In this document: piece after piece, positions 50,451 to 59,446 of the stretch
Layout of the letters: the number at the start of each line of letters is the position of its first letter
Position numbering within the stretch: the stretch's first letter is position 1
From: Syntrophaceae bacterium UBA6112
GTDB lineage: Bacteria > Desulfobacterota > Syntrophia > Syntrophales > UBA5619
Reading direction: 5' to 3'
DNA: 64,000 nucleotides
NCBI GenBank assembly: GCA_002423465.1
Contig: DIWG01000056.1
Coordinates: 75,186-139,185, forward strand
Translations under genes and position numbers: made by a program
Notes under the pieces: model-generated
Database searches by the model: none
Told to the model about the DNA's origin: nothing
Seen by the model: the letters and a program-made list of their open reading frames with translations, nothing else

Positions 50451-51380
50451 ATGGAAACCCTTCCTACACTGGAACACGTCCGGCGGCTGACCCTGACGCC
50501 CGGCATAAAACTTGTCTGCATGTCCGACATGCACCGGGGGGACGGCTCTGGGGCCGACGACTTCGCGCAGAATTCCCTGATCTACCGCTGCGCGCTGGAA
50601 CACTACCTCGAAGACGGCTTTACCTACGTCGAGCTGGGCGACGCCGAGGAGCTTTGGGAGAACGACAATTTCGACCAGATCTACATCACCCACACGATGG
50701 TCTATGAGCTGTTGGCAAAATTTCATGATCCGGATCCGGAGAAGTCCCGCTACCTCAAAGTCTGGGGGAACCACGACCTGTATTGGAAGGACAACAAGGC
50801 GGTCTATCGGACGCTGTTTCCCGGCATCGAGATCCACGAGGGGATCGTCCTGGAGACGGTGCAGTGGGAGGGCGGCGGCGGGGGGGTGAGCGGCGCCATC
50901 CTGCTCATTCACGGCCACCAGGCGGATCCGAAGTGCTGCGGGGAGCTGGCTGCCGTCAGCAAGTTTTTCGTGCACAACTTCTGGCCGGACCTGCAACGGG
51001 TCGGCATCAAAGATCCGACCCGGGCAGCCCTCAATCCCGGCCTCTGCAACGAGGTGGACAAACGCCTCCACGAATGGGCGAACAACAACGACCAGGGCAT
51101 CGCCGCCATCATCGCCGGCCACACTCACCGGGCGGTGTTCGAGAATCTGTCGTTGACGGAGCAGCGTTACCTGGAGTCCAAGGTCAGGACCGACGGCGTC
51201 AAGTTCAAGCACCAGCCCGACCGGAGCTACTTCAACACCGGGTCCTGCGTTCATCCGCTCTGCATCACCGGGATCGAGATCACGGTTGAGAACGGCCCGC
51301 GTCTCCGGTTAGCCAAGTGGGGTCAGGCAACGGACGGGCATGCCTTGACCATCCAAAGGACCGTACTTGAAGAAACGTAG
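50451..51380 (+). CDS. Calcineurin-like metallophosphoesterase
   Basis: This 309-residue protein has the metallophosphoesterase blocks: LVCMSDMHRGDG (D-x-H, residue 20 onward), VELGDAEELWE, VWGNHDLYWKD (GNHD, near residue 103), LLIHGHQAD and IIAGHTHRAVFE (GHTH, near residue 220). This set binds two metal ions and hydrolyses phosphomono- or diesters. ATG 50451 follows GGAGGAGG and begins 3 bp after the MBL gene. No signal peptide is seen. The substrate is unknown. Confidence 0.9.
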   Translation: METLPTLEHVRRLTLTPGIKLVCMSDMHRGDGSGADDFAQNSLIYRCALEHYLEDGFTYVELGDAEELWENDNFDQIYITHTMVYELLAKFHDPDPEKSRYLKVWGNHDLYWKDNKAVYRTLFPGIEIHEGIVLETVQWEGGGGGVSGAILLIHGHQADPKCCGELAAVSKFFVHNFWPDLQRVGIKDPTRAALNPGLCNEVDKRLHEWANNNDQGIAAIIAGHTHRAVFENLSLTEQRYLESKVRTDGVKFKHQPDRSYFNTGSCVHPLCITGIEITVENGPRLRLAKWGQATDGHALTIQRTVLEET

Positions 51381-51543
51381 GACGATCAAGAAGGGGGCCA
51401 GGTGGGGAATAAGGTTATGGGTGGTGGTGGGAATCAAGAGGCTGGATGCGGTGGGAAGTCAGGTGGGGAGTGGGATTAGCGATCCACGCCGCGCGGGGCA
51501 ATTTATCAAGGAGGAACCCCTAAAGTTACTCGGAAGGCGAGAT

Positions 51544-52662
51544 ATGAAAAATCACCGAACGATCATCGAGCCCTTGCTTTCCACTGCCGGCGTCCGGATC
51601 GACGGCCCCGATCCTTGGGACATACAGGTGCGGGAAGAGGGATTCTATGGCCGCGTGCTGAAAGACGGAAGCCTCGGGCTCGGGGAATCCTACATGGAGG
51701 GCTGGTGGGACTGCGCCCGGATCGATGAATTCATCTGTCGCATATTGCGCGCGCAATTGGAGCAAGAAATCAAACCAGGCTGGCCGCTCCTTTTGAGGGC
51801 GGCGGTGTCGCGCGTGTTCAATCAACAATCCCGGCGCAGGGCGTTCGTGATCGCCGACAGGCATTACGATATCGGCAACGATCTGTTTGCGTTGATGCTC
51901 GGCAAATCCATGGCCTACACGTGCGGTTACTGGCTGAGAGCCACAGACCTGGACGCGGCGCAGGAAGCCAAATTCGATTTGATCTGCAGGAAGCTGGGAC
52001 TGCGTGCGGGGATGACGCTCCTGGATATCGGCTGCGGCTATGGCGGCCTCATGAAATACGCCGCCGAAAAATATGGAATCACGGCGACCGGCGTCACCGT
52101 TTCCAGGGAACAGGTGGACCTGGGCAGGAAGATATGCGCGGGGCTCCCGATCGAAATCAAGCTCCAGGACTATCGTGATGCAAGCGGGGCTTTCGACCGC
52201 GTCGTCGCTGTGGGGGTGCTCGAACATGTGGGCTACAAGAATTATCGGGATTTCATGCAGGTCGCCCGGCTATGCCTGGCCGATGACGGCCTTTTTCTTA
52301 TGCATACCATCGGCAAAGAGCTATCGACAACGACCACGGCGGATCCCTTCATGACCAAATATCTTTTCCCGGGGGGCAATATGCCGTCCATTGCCCAGAT
52401 CGGCACAGCCGTTGAGAAGAGCTTTGTGATGGAAGACTGGCACCTGATCGGCCCCGATTATGACAGGACGCTGATGGCCTGGTTTGAAAACTTCGACTCG
52501 GGCTGGGATCGATTGAAAGCGAAATACGGCGAGCGGTTCTACCGCTTATGGAAATACTATCTGCTTTACTGCGCCGGGTCCTTTCGCGCCCGGCACGTTC
52601 AACTTTGGCAAGTCGTCTTCTCAAAGCATGGCGTTCCCGGAGGGTATAAGGCGGTTCGGTGA
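51544..52662 (+). CDS. cfa: Cyclopropane-fatty-acyl-phospholipid synthase
   Basis: This 372-residue protein is a CFA synthase, which adds a methylene from S-adenosylmethionine to cis double bonds of membrane phospholipids. It has the N-terminal lipid-binding part (GLGESYMEGWWDC), HYDIGNDLFALMLGKSMAYT near residue 109, the SAM site LLDIGCGYGGLMKYAAEKYG near residue 163, and AVGVLEHVGYKNYRDF and FPGGNMPSIAQI further on. Length is close to E. coli Cfa. ATG 51544 follows GGAAGG; an in-frame ATG at 51367 overlaps the previous gene and lacks family similarity. It may protect membranes under stress. Confidence 0.94.
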   Translation: MKNHRTIIEPLLSTAGVRIDGPDPWDIQVREEGFYGRVLKDGSLGLGESYMEGWWDCARIDEFICRILRAQLEQEIKPGWPLLLRAAVSRVFNQQSRRRAFVIADRHYDIGNDLFALMLGKSMAYTCGYWLRATDLDAAQEAKFDLICRKLGLRAGMTLLDIGCGYGGLMKYAAEKYGITATGVTVSREQVDLGRKICAGLPIEIKLQDYRDASGAFDRVVAVGVLEHVGYKNYRDFMQVARLCLADDGLFLMHTIGKELSTTTTADPFMTKYLFPGGNMPSIAQIGTAVEKSFVMEDWHLIGPDYDRTLMAWFENFDSGWDRLKAKYGERFYRLWKYYLLYCAGSFRARHVQLWQVVFSKHGVPGGYKAVR

Positions 52663-52940
52663 GGAGGAGGGGAGTTCCTTACTTTTAGAAATACGCAATA
52701 GTGACCAATGGGGAAATGACATTTGCCGGTTATTGGGGCCTACAAACGAAGGGTAGGTAATAATTTGAGCTATCGAAAATTATTGGTAGAAATGCTAAAC
52801 ACAAGCATAATCGGTGCCAAACCAGACGGCTACAGAGCTTCAGGACAATACATCCAAATATGCCCCGCGTGGTTTGGCGTCCACTCGATGCATTTGTTCT
52901 GTATTGCTTCTCGCGAGCTAAGAACTTGGACGCCCACCAT

Positions 52941-54338
52941 TTAAATATACTCCCCTTGTTTGAGCTGCTCCATTAATGGATTGAGCAAGGGCTCGACAAT
53001 CTCTCTAAAAGCCTTAAAGAGGTTAACGCCTATATTCATTAAGGTGTCCTTGTCCATCGTGCGCTGGCCATGCTGGCGAGCTAGAACAGCAAACAATGTT
53101 CTTGATGCGCCCTCGAGTATTGATTGAAGCTCGCGCTCCAGTACCGCATCCCCAGATAGCACCCCTCCATACTCGATGTTGACCAAGGTTTCGAAAAATC
53201 GGATGGTGGCGTCAACTATTTCTTCCTCGCAGTCTACTATGTGCCCATTGGGATAAGGCAACGGGGCGAATATGTTTGCGATCTTCTGGCCGATAATCTC
53301 TCTTTGAGCCATTTCCCACATATCGGGGGATAGTTGCTTGTAAGATTCAATAACTTGATCTTCGACCCTCTTGTCGCTCAAAGCGATATTTCTCAAATCT
53401 CCCATTGCAAACAAAGCCTCTTGTGCACTTGCAAGATGTGTCTTTTGGCCTTCTGATAGTGGGCCGTGCAAATAGAAGAAGGTTTCCGAATTTCCTTCAA
53501 AGCATGCACTAAGGAGGTATCCATGAACAAATTGTCCAAATAGGACCGCAATTCCGATAATGCAATGATCTTCTCTGTTGCAGCTGACGAGCAGTACATG
53601 GCAGATGCCTTGGACTTCTGCATGGTTTCGCACAAAGGCCAGAATGGCGGCCTTATCTATCGAGAAGAAAGGCTGCACCGGTTCACCGGCTATTGCAGCG
53701 TCAGATTGAGATTGAGTCAGTTTGGCACACTCGTATACATCTTTTACGTTTTGCATCAGGTCGCTATCACCGAGAATGGCGCGGTCGTGGTATGCAATGA
53801 AATTCAATATCGACTTCTTAATTCCTTTGAAGTAGAGATTGTCAAAGCTCTTCTTGCTGACTAGTTGAGGGGGCCTTTCGCCAGTAACTCTTGGTTTAGA
53901 GGCCAGACTGAGTTGTTGTCCTTCCTTAAGGCCCTTCTTGATGCTTTTCATTACCGCATTCAGTGCTGACCAATCAGTTCCGCTTAGCTCGAAGCCCACG
54001 ATATTCCCTTGTTCGTTATATCGCTTTTTCACCAAAGGCTTGTCCTGAGTAGCAATCCGCTGATCATTATCGATAAGTACCTTGCGTCCATCAGGCGTCT
54101 CCAGAGTGACCGACCTTCCGCTTACCGAATCTTTCCCCTTTTTCGACTTCCCAGAGATTCCCATCTGGTTGTAAATCAAATCGAATCGAGAAACACAGTG
54201 ACTGTCGAGAGTGTTCGAAAAGAGAGCATTGCATGTGCTACAGATGATTGTTGTGGATGAAAGGGTGGATCCGAAGCCTTGCTGAAGGATGTGCTCATCG
54301 CTACCGTCGAGAGCCTGTCCACAATAGATACACAGCAT
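52941..54338 (-). CDS. HNH-motif protein (HNH_5-like N-terminus) of unknown role
   Basis: This 465-residue protein begins with a zinc-binding HNH-like module: C3-x2-C6, DEHIL with His16, and C33-x2-C36-N37, resembling HNH_5 endonuclease domains. The rest (about residues 80-465) is a large alpha/beta region with no recognised family; AIAGEPVQPFFSIDKAAILA and HCIIGIAVLFGQFVHGYLL are its more hydrophobic parts. ATG 54338 follows GAGGAGGAC. It lies 106 bp after a predicted metallopeptidase on the same strand, in an island that also carries nuclease-membrane fusions. A DNA-cleaving defence effector is possible but not shown. Confidence 0.65.
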   Translation of the reverse strand: MLCIYCGQALDGSDEHILQQGFGSTLSSTTIICSTCNALFSNTLDSHCVSRFDLIYNQMGISGKSKKGKDSVSGRSVTLETPDGRKVLIDNDQRIATQDKPLVKKRYNEQGNIVGFELSGTDWSALNAVMKSIKKGLKEGQQLSLASKPRVTGERPPQLVSKKSFDNLYFKGIKKSILNFIAYHDRAILGDSDLMQNVKDVYECAKLTQSQSDAAIAGEPVQPFFSIDKAAILAFVRNHAEVQGICHVLLVSCNREDHCIIGIAVLFGQFVHGYLLSACFEGNSETFFYLHGPLSEGQKTHLASAQEALFAMGDLRNIALSDKRVEDQVIESYKQLSPDMWEMAQREIIGQKIANIFAPLPYPNGHIVDCEEEIVDATIRFFETLVNIEYGGVLSGDAVLERELQSILEGASRTLFAVLARQHGQRTMDKDTLMNIGVNLFKAFREIVEPLLNPLMEQLKQGEYI

Positions 54339-54444
54339 TCTTGTCCTCCTCTACTTTTAGGCACCGAACGCTAAAAATCAGCGGCGGCCAAGGTACAATA
54401 AGAAGAAAGAAAAAGGCGTCCCGCGTCGTCTGCTGCATTTTTTA

Positions 54445-55179
54445 TTAGCCATTTTCCACTTTAAAGACTTTATCCACAAAAAAGCCTTGATTGGGTGGGC
54501 AATCACTCGTTGTGAACCCAAACCAAGTAAAGTTCGGTTTTGGCTGTAGCACCAACATGATCTCGCTGATCACGGGCAAATTGTCATACGATTCACTTCT
54601 TCTCCATTCTGCAACGATACTTTCAATCGCTTTGAGCTGGTCCTGGTATTCCCCACCATTGATGAGCATAACCTCCTTCAAAAGATCTTCTTTAACGTTA
54701 TCCGTCAAAGAACCCCCAGGCGCAATTAAGGTAAAGAAATCTGGAATTAATTCAATAAACTTCTGAGTATTCTTAATTGATTCTTTCAAATCTCTCTCAA
54801 GTTCAAAAGGATTCTCACAGTACATCTCATTTGGTGAAAACCCCATTTCTAAGAACTTATTGTAGAATTTGTGGTGTTGCAGTTCGTTGTCTATACATCC
54901 CATGAAGCGCTTGAATAGAGATGTCTGGTCGTATGACGATACGCCGATTCTTATTCGCCTGTATCCTCGCAATTGTGTGGCTATGTGCAATAGTTCATGA
55001 GCCATTGATGCGGCTGGGTTTATGCATTTTTGGTAATAGATATATGCAGTATCAGACCCCATATCTGAGCCCCACGTTTCGACTTGAGATCGGTGAAACT
55101 TCAGCTTCACTTTTTGCTGGATTTCATGAAGGAGAGACTTAACATTGGAATTACTTTTCGCTTTTTCTACGATACTCAC
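54445..55179 (-). CDS. Predicted zinc metallopeptidase (HExxH)
   Basis: This 244-residue protein was not assigned to a family, but it has the zinc-peptidase motif AHELLHIA (HExxH at residues 61-65) in a helix preceded by INPAASM, as in many small metallopeptidases. A later CIDNELQHHKFYNKFLEMG could supply a third ligand. The rest is helical. The start is GTG 55179, with GAGG about 6 nt before it. It precedes the HNH gene. Peptidase-nuclease pairs of this kind occur in defence systems, which is only a suggestion here. Confidence 0.62.
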   Translation of the reverse strand: MSIVEKAKSNSNVKSLLHEIQQKVKLKFHRSQVETWGSDMGSDTAYIYYQKCINPAASMAHELLHIATQLRGYRRIRIGVSSYDQTSLFKRFMGCIDNELQHHKFYNKFLEMGFSPNEMYCENPFELERDLKESIKNTQKFIELIPDFFTLIAPGGSLTDNVKEDLLKEVMLINGGEYQDQLKAIESIVAEWRRSESYDNLPVISEIMLVLQPKPNFTWFGFTTSDCPPNQGFFVDKVFKVENG

Positions 55180-55210
55180 AACAACCTCGTTCTGTGCAAA
55201 CGTTCAAAGT

Positions 55211-55245
55211 AACCGGCCTGCTCGGTTTTTCGCACAGGGCCGGTT
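55211..55245. promoter_or_regulatory. Palindrome just upstream of the metallopeptidase gene
   Basis: AACCGGCC (55211-55218) and GGCCGGTT (55238-55245) are exact inverted repeats separated by 19 nt, with partial pairing inside (TG/CA). It ends about 30 bp before the metallopeptidase start and would lie in its leader RNA. Confidence 0.45.
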
Positions 55246-55442
55246 CATTGTCGGATGAGGGCTACGTGATCAACAGCAGCATATTCATATCATAAATACT
55301 GAGGGAATGTCACCAATGATAACAGAGTGATCAGTGAAATGATAAGTGATGAAATGATTCTGGATACGGCCAAGTAAGCTCTATGAACTGCCCCCTGCCC
55401 GGTGTAAACCCACATGTTAGGTGGTACGAGAGCGTGGGGCAG

Positions 55443-55468
55443 AAAAGCCCCGATTACCTGATTGGGGC
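55443..55468 (-). terminator. Rho-independent terminator of the nuclease-membrane operon
   Basis: GCCCC (55447-55451) pairs with GGGGC (55464-55468), with further pairing inside. On the minus strand it is followed by TTTT (55446-55443). It starts 17 bp after the stop of the 467-residue gene and marks the end of the four-gene unit. Confidence 0.7.
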
Positions 55469-55484
55469 ATCTTCTTCATTCCTG

Positions 55485-56888
55485 CTATACTCGCAGATAA
55501 CCGACTGCGTTGCAGGCTATAACCCCGCGGCGGATAGGCATAAAACTCAGTGTTGTGGTTCTGAAAGACTGCGTGCTGAAGTTTCCCGTTGAAAACGATT
55601 GTCTGTTGAACGAGTGGGTGCAGAAGAGGTCATACCCGGCTTGCCGCAGCACTTCCTCGGCGACTGTATAGTCTTGTTTAACCATAGAAAAAAAGGTCCA
55701 TCCAGATTCAACACATATACCCAGGATTACCTGATTAGCGCCCTCAAAGGCGACAGCACCTAATGTCGAGCCGACGAGGTTACCCGCCAGGGCACCGAGC
55801 ATTGGAATGGGAATGAGTAGCTGGCCCACTGAAGCCCCAAGTATTCCGGTGGACAGCACGAATGTGTCACGAAGACAGTGATGTGCAAAATCTCGGTTCG
55901 TGATTCTTCCCTGTTGAAGCTGAATGGAGTAATCCAAGACATTGAGCGTGAGTGTAGTTGCCATGCCAATAGCCGTCGGTGAAACGCTCTTCAATGCATC
56001 GCCCATCAGGCCGGTTTTGCAGGCGGCAGTCAACCCCGCCGCCACCCCGCCTCGTAAACCAGCAGTACTTGCGCCCAGTAAAACATCTTGGCCACGTTCT
56101 ACGAGCTTATTGGTGTCTATTTGCCCCGTTTCAATGTGTTCTCTCACAATGGCCCAAATATGGGGAGCCGCCGATAGAGCAGCGGACATAACGGCGGCAT
56201 GTAGTGCGGCTTGGCCCGCTTGGCGGGCGATATCTGACCATTCTACATAGGTTTCGGTATTTAGATCGTACTTGTCGGGATCAATGTCCTTTTCTTTGCG
56301 AAAATCCTTTGCCATCTCCTTGGCTTGTTTTTCATCCAGTGGCTTGGAAGATGCGTTTCCCACTTCCACGTGATCACTAGAGCGGTCGGCAGTGTCCTGA
56401 TAGTGGGCGGCTTGTTCAGGGCGGTTCATCTGGTTTTTCTGAGCAAGTCTTTCAGCGACTTCCTTTAACTTTTCCAGTTGGTCACGGGGAACCACCTTCT
56501 CCATTCCCTCGTAGTCGGGCCTACTGACGGCCTTTGCCGTATCTTCACCAGTTTTCCAGTATTTGATCTGTGCCTCTCGTGTAGTGGTCGCATCGCCAAA
56601 TCGAACATCACCTGGTCCGTTGTCGCCAGGAACACTCGCCCAGACATCACTACGCCCCCGTGCTGCCCCGCTTACCTTTAGTGTTTCGGCGTGCCATTGC
56701 TCTGCCAGCCAACCTTTGAGATAATCGTCGGAGACCTTGGAGCGGTGAACAGCTTCTCGCCGAAGCGCATCTATGGCACCATCCACTGCTTTTTGGACGT
56801 TATTCGCATACTGGGCCGATTCGACGGTTCCTGTAATGCCGCCTATGTTATCAACAACACGGTCAAAGCCTTCCTGGAAAGAGCTCAT
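55485..56888 (-). CDS. PD-(D/E)XK-like nuclease domain fused to a glycine-rich membrane region
   Basis: This 467-residue protein was not matched to a named family. Its N-terminal part (about residues 50-135) has the order E63 (GWLAEQWH), D94 (GDVRFGD) and Q107-I-K109 (EAQIKYW), which fits a PD-(D/E)XK nuclease core with Gln in the third acidic position. A charged linker follows (DEKQAKEMAKDFRKEKDIDP). Residues about 215-385 are hydrophobic and Gly/Ala-rich (GASTAGLRGGVAAGLTAAC, then LLIPIPMLGALAGNLVGSTL), predicting several membrane helices. The C-terminus has a short repeat (NRQSFSTGNFSTQSFRTTTL). ATG 56888 overlaps the preceding gene's stop (ATGA). It is the last gene of a four-gene unit. 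Confidence 0.6.
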   Translation of the reverse strand: MSSFQEGFDRVVDNIGGITGTVESAQYANNVQKAVDGAIDALRREAVHRSKVSDDYLKGWLAEQWHAETLKVSGAARGRSDVWASVPGDNGPGDVRFGDATTTREAQIKYWKTGEDTAKAVSRPDYEGMEKVVPRDQLEKLKEVAERLAQKNQMNRPEQAAHYQDTADRSSDHVEVGNASSKPLDEKQAKEMAKDFRKEKDIDPDKYDLNTETYVEWSDIARQAGQAALHAAVMSAALSAAPHIWAIVREHIETGQIDTNKLVERGQDVLLGASTAGLRGGVAAGLTAACKTGLMGDALKSVSPTAIGMATTLTLNVLDYSIQLQQGRITNRDFAHHCLRDTFVLSTGILGASVGQLLIPIPMLGALAGNLVGSTLGAVAFEGANQVILGICVESGWTFFSMVKQDYTVAEEVLRQAGYDLFCTHSFNRQSFSTGNFSTQSFRTTTLSFMPIRRGVIACNAVGYLRV

Positions 56889-57466
56889 TTCCCTTGCTCC
56901 GTTTTGCCAATTCCAACCCATTTATCGAAGCATTCAGCCAAGAAGAGTGTTAACGCCGCTTTGGTTTGCTCCTGCCTGAGTTTCTTTTCCTTTGCAGATC
57001 TTCGCCAGCGTCCAACCATGTATATTAGAAGCCATAACGGGGCGATCGGATAAAGAATGCCCGCAAGACCAACTCCCACTCCTACGCCTGCCCCTGCCCC
57101 TGCCCCTGCAGTGGTCGCATAGGCAGCACTTTTTTTAAGCACCTCTTTGAAAGCTTCCGCCTGTTCCAACTTACCCTCACCGAAAACTAAAGCTTTCGAC
57201 CCATCATATCCGTAGCATGCCCCAGCTTGATTCAGGTAGGTGCTGAGCACGGGCAAGAAATCCTTAGTGATCCGGTTCTCATTTGAGTTTCCCATCAGAA
57301 GGACGTAGCGGTTGCCACCAAGCTGAAACTCATTATCTTCATATTGCTTGATTGACCAGAATGCTCCATTACAGCCAGGTAGTTTTGATATTTCGTGGGT
57401 TAGTTTCCTGGCAAGATCTTTGTAATGATCTGGAGCTACGACTATGATCTCTTTGGCATTTAGCAT
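56885..57466 (-). CDS. Alpha/beta domain protein with membrane hairpin, unknown
   Basis: This 193-residue protein was not recognised. The first ~120 residues look like an alternating alpha/beta domain (KEIIVVAPDHYKDLARKLTH, then RYVLLMGNSNENRITKDFL). Near residue 120 comes a Gly/Ala-rich hydrophobic segment (AGAGAGVGVGVGLAGILYPI, then APLWLLIYMVG) that should form one or two membrane helices, followed by a basic cytoplasmic patch (RWRRSAKEKKLRQEQ). ATG 57466 follows GGGAGGGG. Its stop overlaps the start of the 467-residue nuclease-like gene, so the two are translationally coupled. It could be a sensor or immunity component. Confidence 0.6.
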   Translation of the reverse strand: MLNAKEIIVVAPDHYKDLARKLTHEISKLPGCNGAFWSIKQYEDNEFQLGGNRYVLLMGNSNENRITKDFLPVLSTYLNQAGACYGYDGSKALVFGEGKLEQAEAFKEVLKKSAAYATTAGAGAGAGVGVGVGLAGILYPIAPLWLLIYMVGRWRRSAKEKKLRQEQTKAALTLFLAECFDKWVGIGKTEQGK

Positions 57467-57654
57467 TTGACCCCTCCCTATGTAATCATGTTATGATCCA
57501 TCTATCGGCTGAAACGCCGGATCAGCATTACGCTGTTTTCGGTATAGTTTCTTCATCTAGGGCCGTAACGTAGAAGTCCCGCATGGAATCACCATCGTCA
57601 GGAAGTATATGAAATTAAGCATCTGTGGTCGGGTAGCAGAACCATGATCTGCCT

Positions 57655-59433
57655 TCACGAAGCACAGAGGGCATGCCATTCGGGCTGGAGTGCCTGTGAA
57701 ACCCTTCTACCCACGAGTTCGATTCGCCCTAGGACCAATCGACGTCGTTCCCGGATGTCGAGGATACGGAAGATGCCGGTGACGCTAAGCGTCAGGACGA
57801 TTGCTATGGCCGCTGCCCCACCAGAGAGGATCACTGCGCCCCAGCTTGCCCCAATGCCGCCGGCACCGATGGCACCGCCTCCAAACCAAGCCATGGTTGC
57901 GTTCGCTGCGGCTGCCCCGCTCAAGGTCGATATCGCTGTGCCTGTGGACGCAACCCCCCAGGCGGCGACAGCCATTTGCGCTCCAAGATAGATCCCGGCA
58001 AATCCTCCAAGGCCTGCCAAGTTGGCGGTAAGGCTTCTGTTCGCTGTTCGTAGGTCAGACCAGCCCATCCCCCATGCAAGGTAAGAGATCAAAATCGACG
58101 CGATGAACCCACCGGCGAATCCACCTAAAGACCCAGCGAGTCGAGCCGCGCCGAGGGATCGCAGTGGCAGGAGGGCAATGAGACGCTGGCCAGCCGAGGT
58201 GACAGTCAGGAGTGATGTCGCCTGGATCCCGGCATACTGACCCAAGAATGTGCTTCCTGCCGTCAGTACAGCGAAAAAACCAGTCTTCTTCAGGTCGATG
58301 TTTCCCGTGCATAGTAACTGAAGCAAAGAGGAGCCGATGAAGAATATGCCTGCTGCGATTCCGGCTACTCCAACCGCCCTCCAAGAGATCCCGGCTCGCC
58401 AGTTGAGCCTGGATTTTGGGTTCATCTGTTTCAGAAATTCGGGGTCTTGGCTACAGTGTTTGGCCAAGGCCTTTGCATCCTGATCAGAAAATCCGTACTC
58501 GCGGAATGCCTTTCCAAGCGAGCGTTCAGTAGCAGCCTTCATCCTCTCGTTGAACTTGATGGTGACCGACTCACCGACCTGCTTGGCCGTTTCTGGATCC
58601 AGCTTCTTGATTTCGATCACAAACTTTCCGTCAACGATGTCCACCGTCGTGAGGGTGGAGCGGTAGTCGACCTTTCCCTCCGCTGCACCTTGCAGCCATT
58701 GACTCGTCCGTCGGATCTGCCGCACTAAATCTTGGGGGCGGATCGTATCGTCAGGGCCTCGGAACACGAACTTTCCATGGTCCTCCCAGACCTGTATGGT
58801 GTCACCATTCTTCCAAGGTACATCAGTCGTCTTGACTCCAGATGGGGGGTGTAGCTTGGTCTGCCGGCAGCCACCTGATTCGATCCGGGACGCAATCCGA
58901 TCGTAGGAGTGGGCGGTCTGCTCCAGCCGTGGTCGTGTCCAGGTACGACTCATTTGCAGTCCAGACGACGTCTGGTTCAGTTTTGCGGTGCCGAACTTGG
59001 CATCACTGACCATCATGCTGGTGAGATTGGCCCGGTTGTCGGTGCGGAAGAAGAGGCCATCGATTCCTTGGTTGCCCGCGCGGTAGGGTGTTGCCGTGGC
59101 CCACCGAGTGCCCTCGAACGCCCCCGAAGTCAGAGCTCGTTGCATCGCATGTTCAGTGAAGGCACCTTTGATTGGGTTCATACCCCAAGCCGTGGTTGGG
59201 GGTCCTGCGCAAAGCCATGGAGCGAGTCGTTGGGCAGACTCGGTGGCTGATGAACTCGCGGTGACCAGAGCAACCTGTGGAGAGCCGGTCGTGTACCAAC
59301 TTCTTGCGTCCCGGGGGGCTCCTGCCCAGAAACTCAAGTTGGGTCTTGCTCTGAGGGCTGCAAGCGGTCCCGTCGCAAATGCAATGGTTGGCTGGGGTGA
59401 ACGTCCAAGAGCCTGTTCTGGAATCGGCAGCAT
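57655..59433 (-). CDS. PD-(D/E)XK-like nuclease domain fused to multi-helix membrane region
   Basis: This 592-residue protein was not matched to a named family. Residues about 85-175 show the restriction-fold order E94 (AFTEHAMQRAL), D125 (NQGIDGLFF) and D144-A-K146 (MVSDAKFGTAKL), then Q160 in GLQMSRTW, as in nuclease toxins that carry an (E/D)xK site. A middle region (about 190-340) is soluble and basic. From about residue 350 to 570 it has many hydrophobic, Gly/Ala-rich helices (GVAGIAAGIFFIGSSLLQLL, ISTLSGAAAANATMAWFGG), ending in a basic tail (RERRRLVLGRI). ATG 59433 follows GAAAGGGTGAG, 13 bp after the CBM48 gene. A membrane-anchored nuclease effector is inferred. Confidence 0.62.
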   Translation of the reverse strand: MLPIPEQALGRSPQPTIAFATGPLAALRARPNLSFWAGAPRDARSWYTTGSPQVALVTASSSATESAQRLAPWLCAGPPTTAWGMNPIKGAFTEHAMQRALTSGAFEGTRWATATPYRAGNQGIDGLFFRTDNRANLTSMMVSDAKFGTAKLNQTSSGLQMSRTWTRPRLEQTAHSYDRIASRIESGGCRQTKLHPPSGVKTTDVPWKNGDTIQVWEDHGKFVFRGPDDTIRPQDLVRQIRRTSQWLQGAAEGKVDYRSTLTTVDIVDGKFVIEIKKLDPETAKQVGESVTIKFNERMKAATERSLGKAFREYGFSDQDAKALAKHCSQDPEFLKQMNPKSRLNWRAGISWRAVGVAGIAAGIFFIGSSLLQLLCTGNIDLKKTGFFAVLTAGSTFLGQYAGIQATSLLTVTSAGQRLIALLPLRSLGAARLAGSLGGFAGGFIASILISYLAWGMGWSDLRTANRSLTANLAGLGGFAGIYLGAQMAVAAWGVASTGTAISTLSGAAAANATMAWFGGGAIGAGGIGASWGAVILSGGAAAIAIVLTLSVTGIFRILDIRERRRLVLGRIELVGRRVSQALQPEWHALCAS

Positions 59434-59446
59434 ACTCACCCTTTCA

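Larger units (their letters stand above)
55180..55484. other. Intergenic region with two hairpins
   Basis: The 305 bases between the nuclease-like gene and the metallopeptidase contain the terminator at 55443-55468 and the palindrome at 55211-55245. The AT-rich part between (55265-55375) may hold the promoter of the metallopeptidase/HNH pair. No coding frame is evident. Confidence 0.5.

Noticed and set aside
52723..52944. 73-codon plus-strand frame after cfa
   Set aside because: No ribosome site, no family resemblance and it runs into the convergent HNH gene.
57491..57556. 21-residue minus-strand peptide upstream of the 193-residue gene
   Set aside because: It has a plausible start codon but no ribosome site or known counterpart; too short to support.
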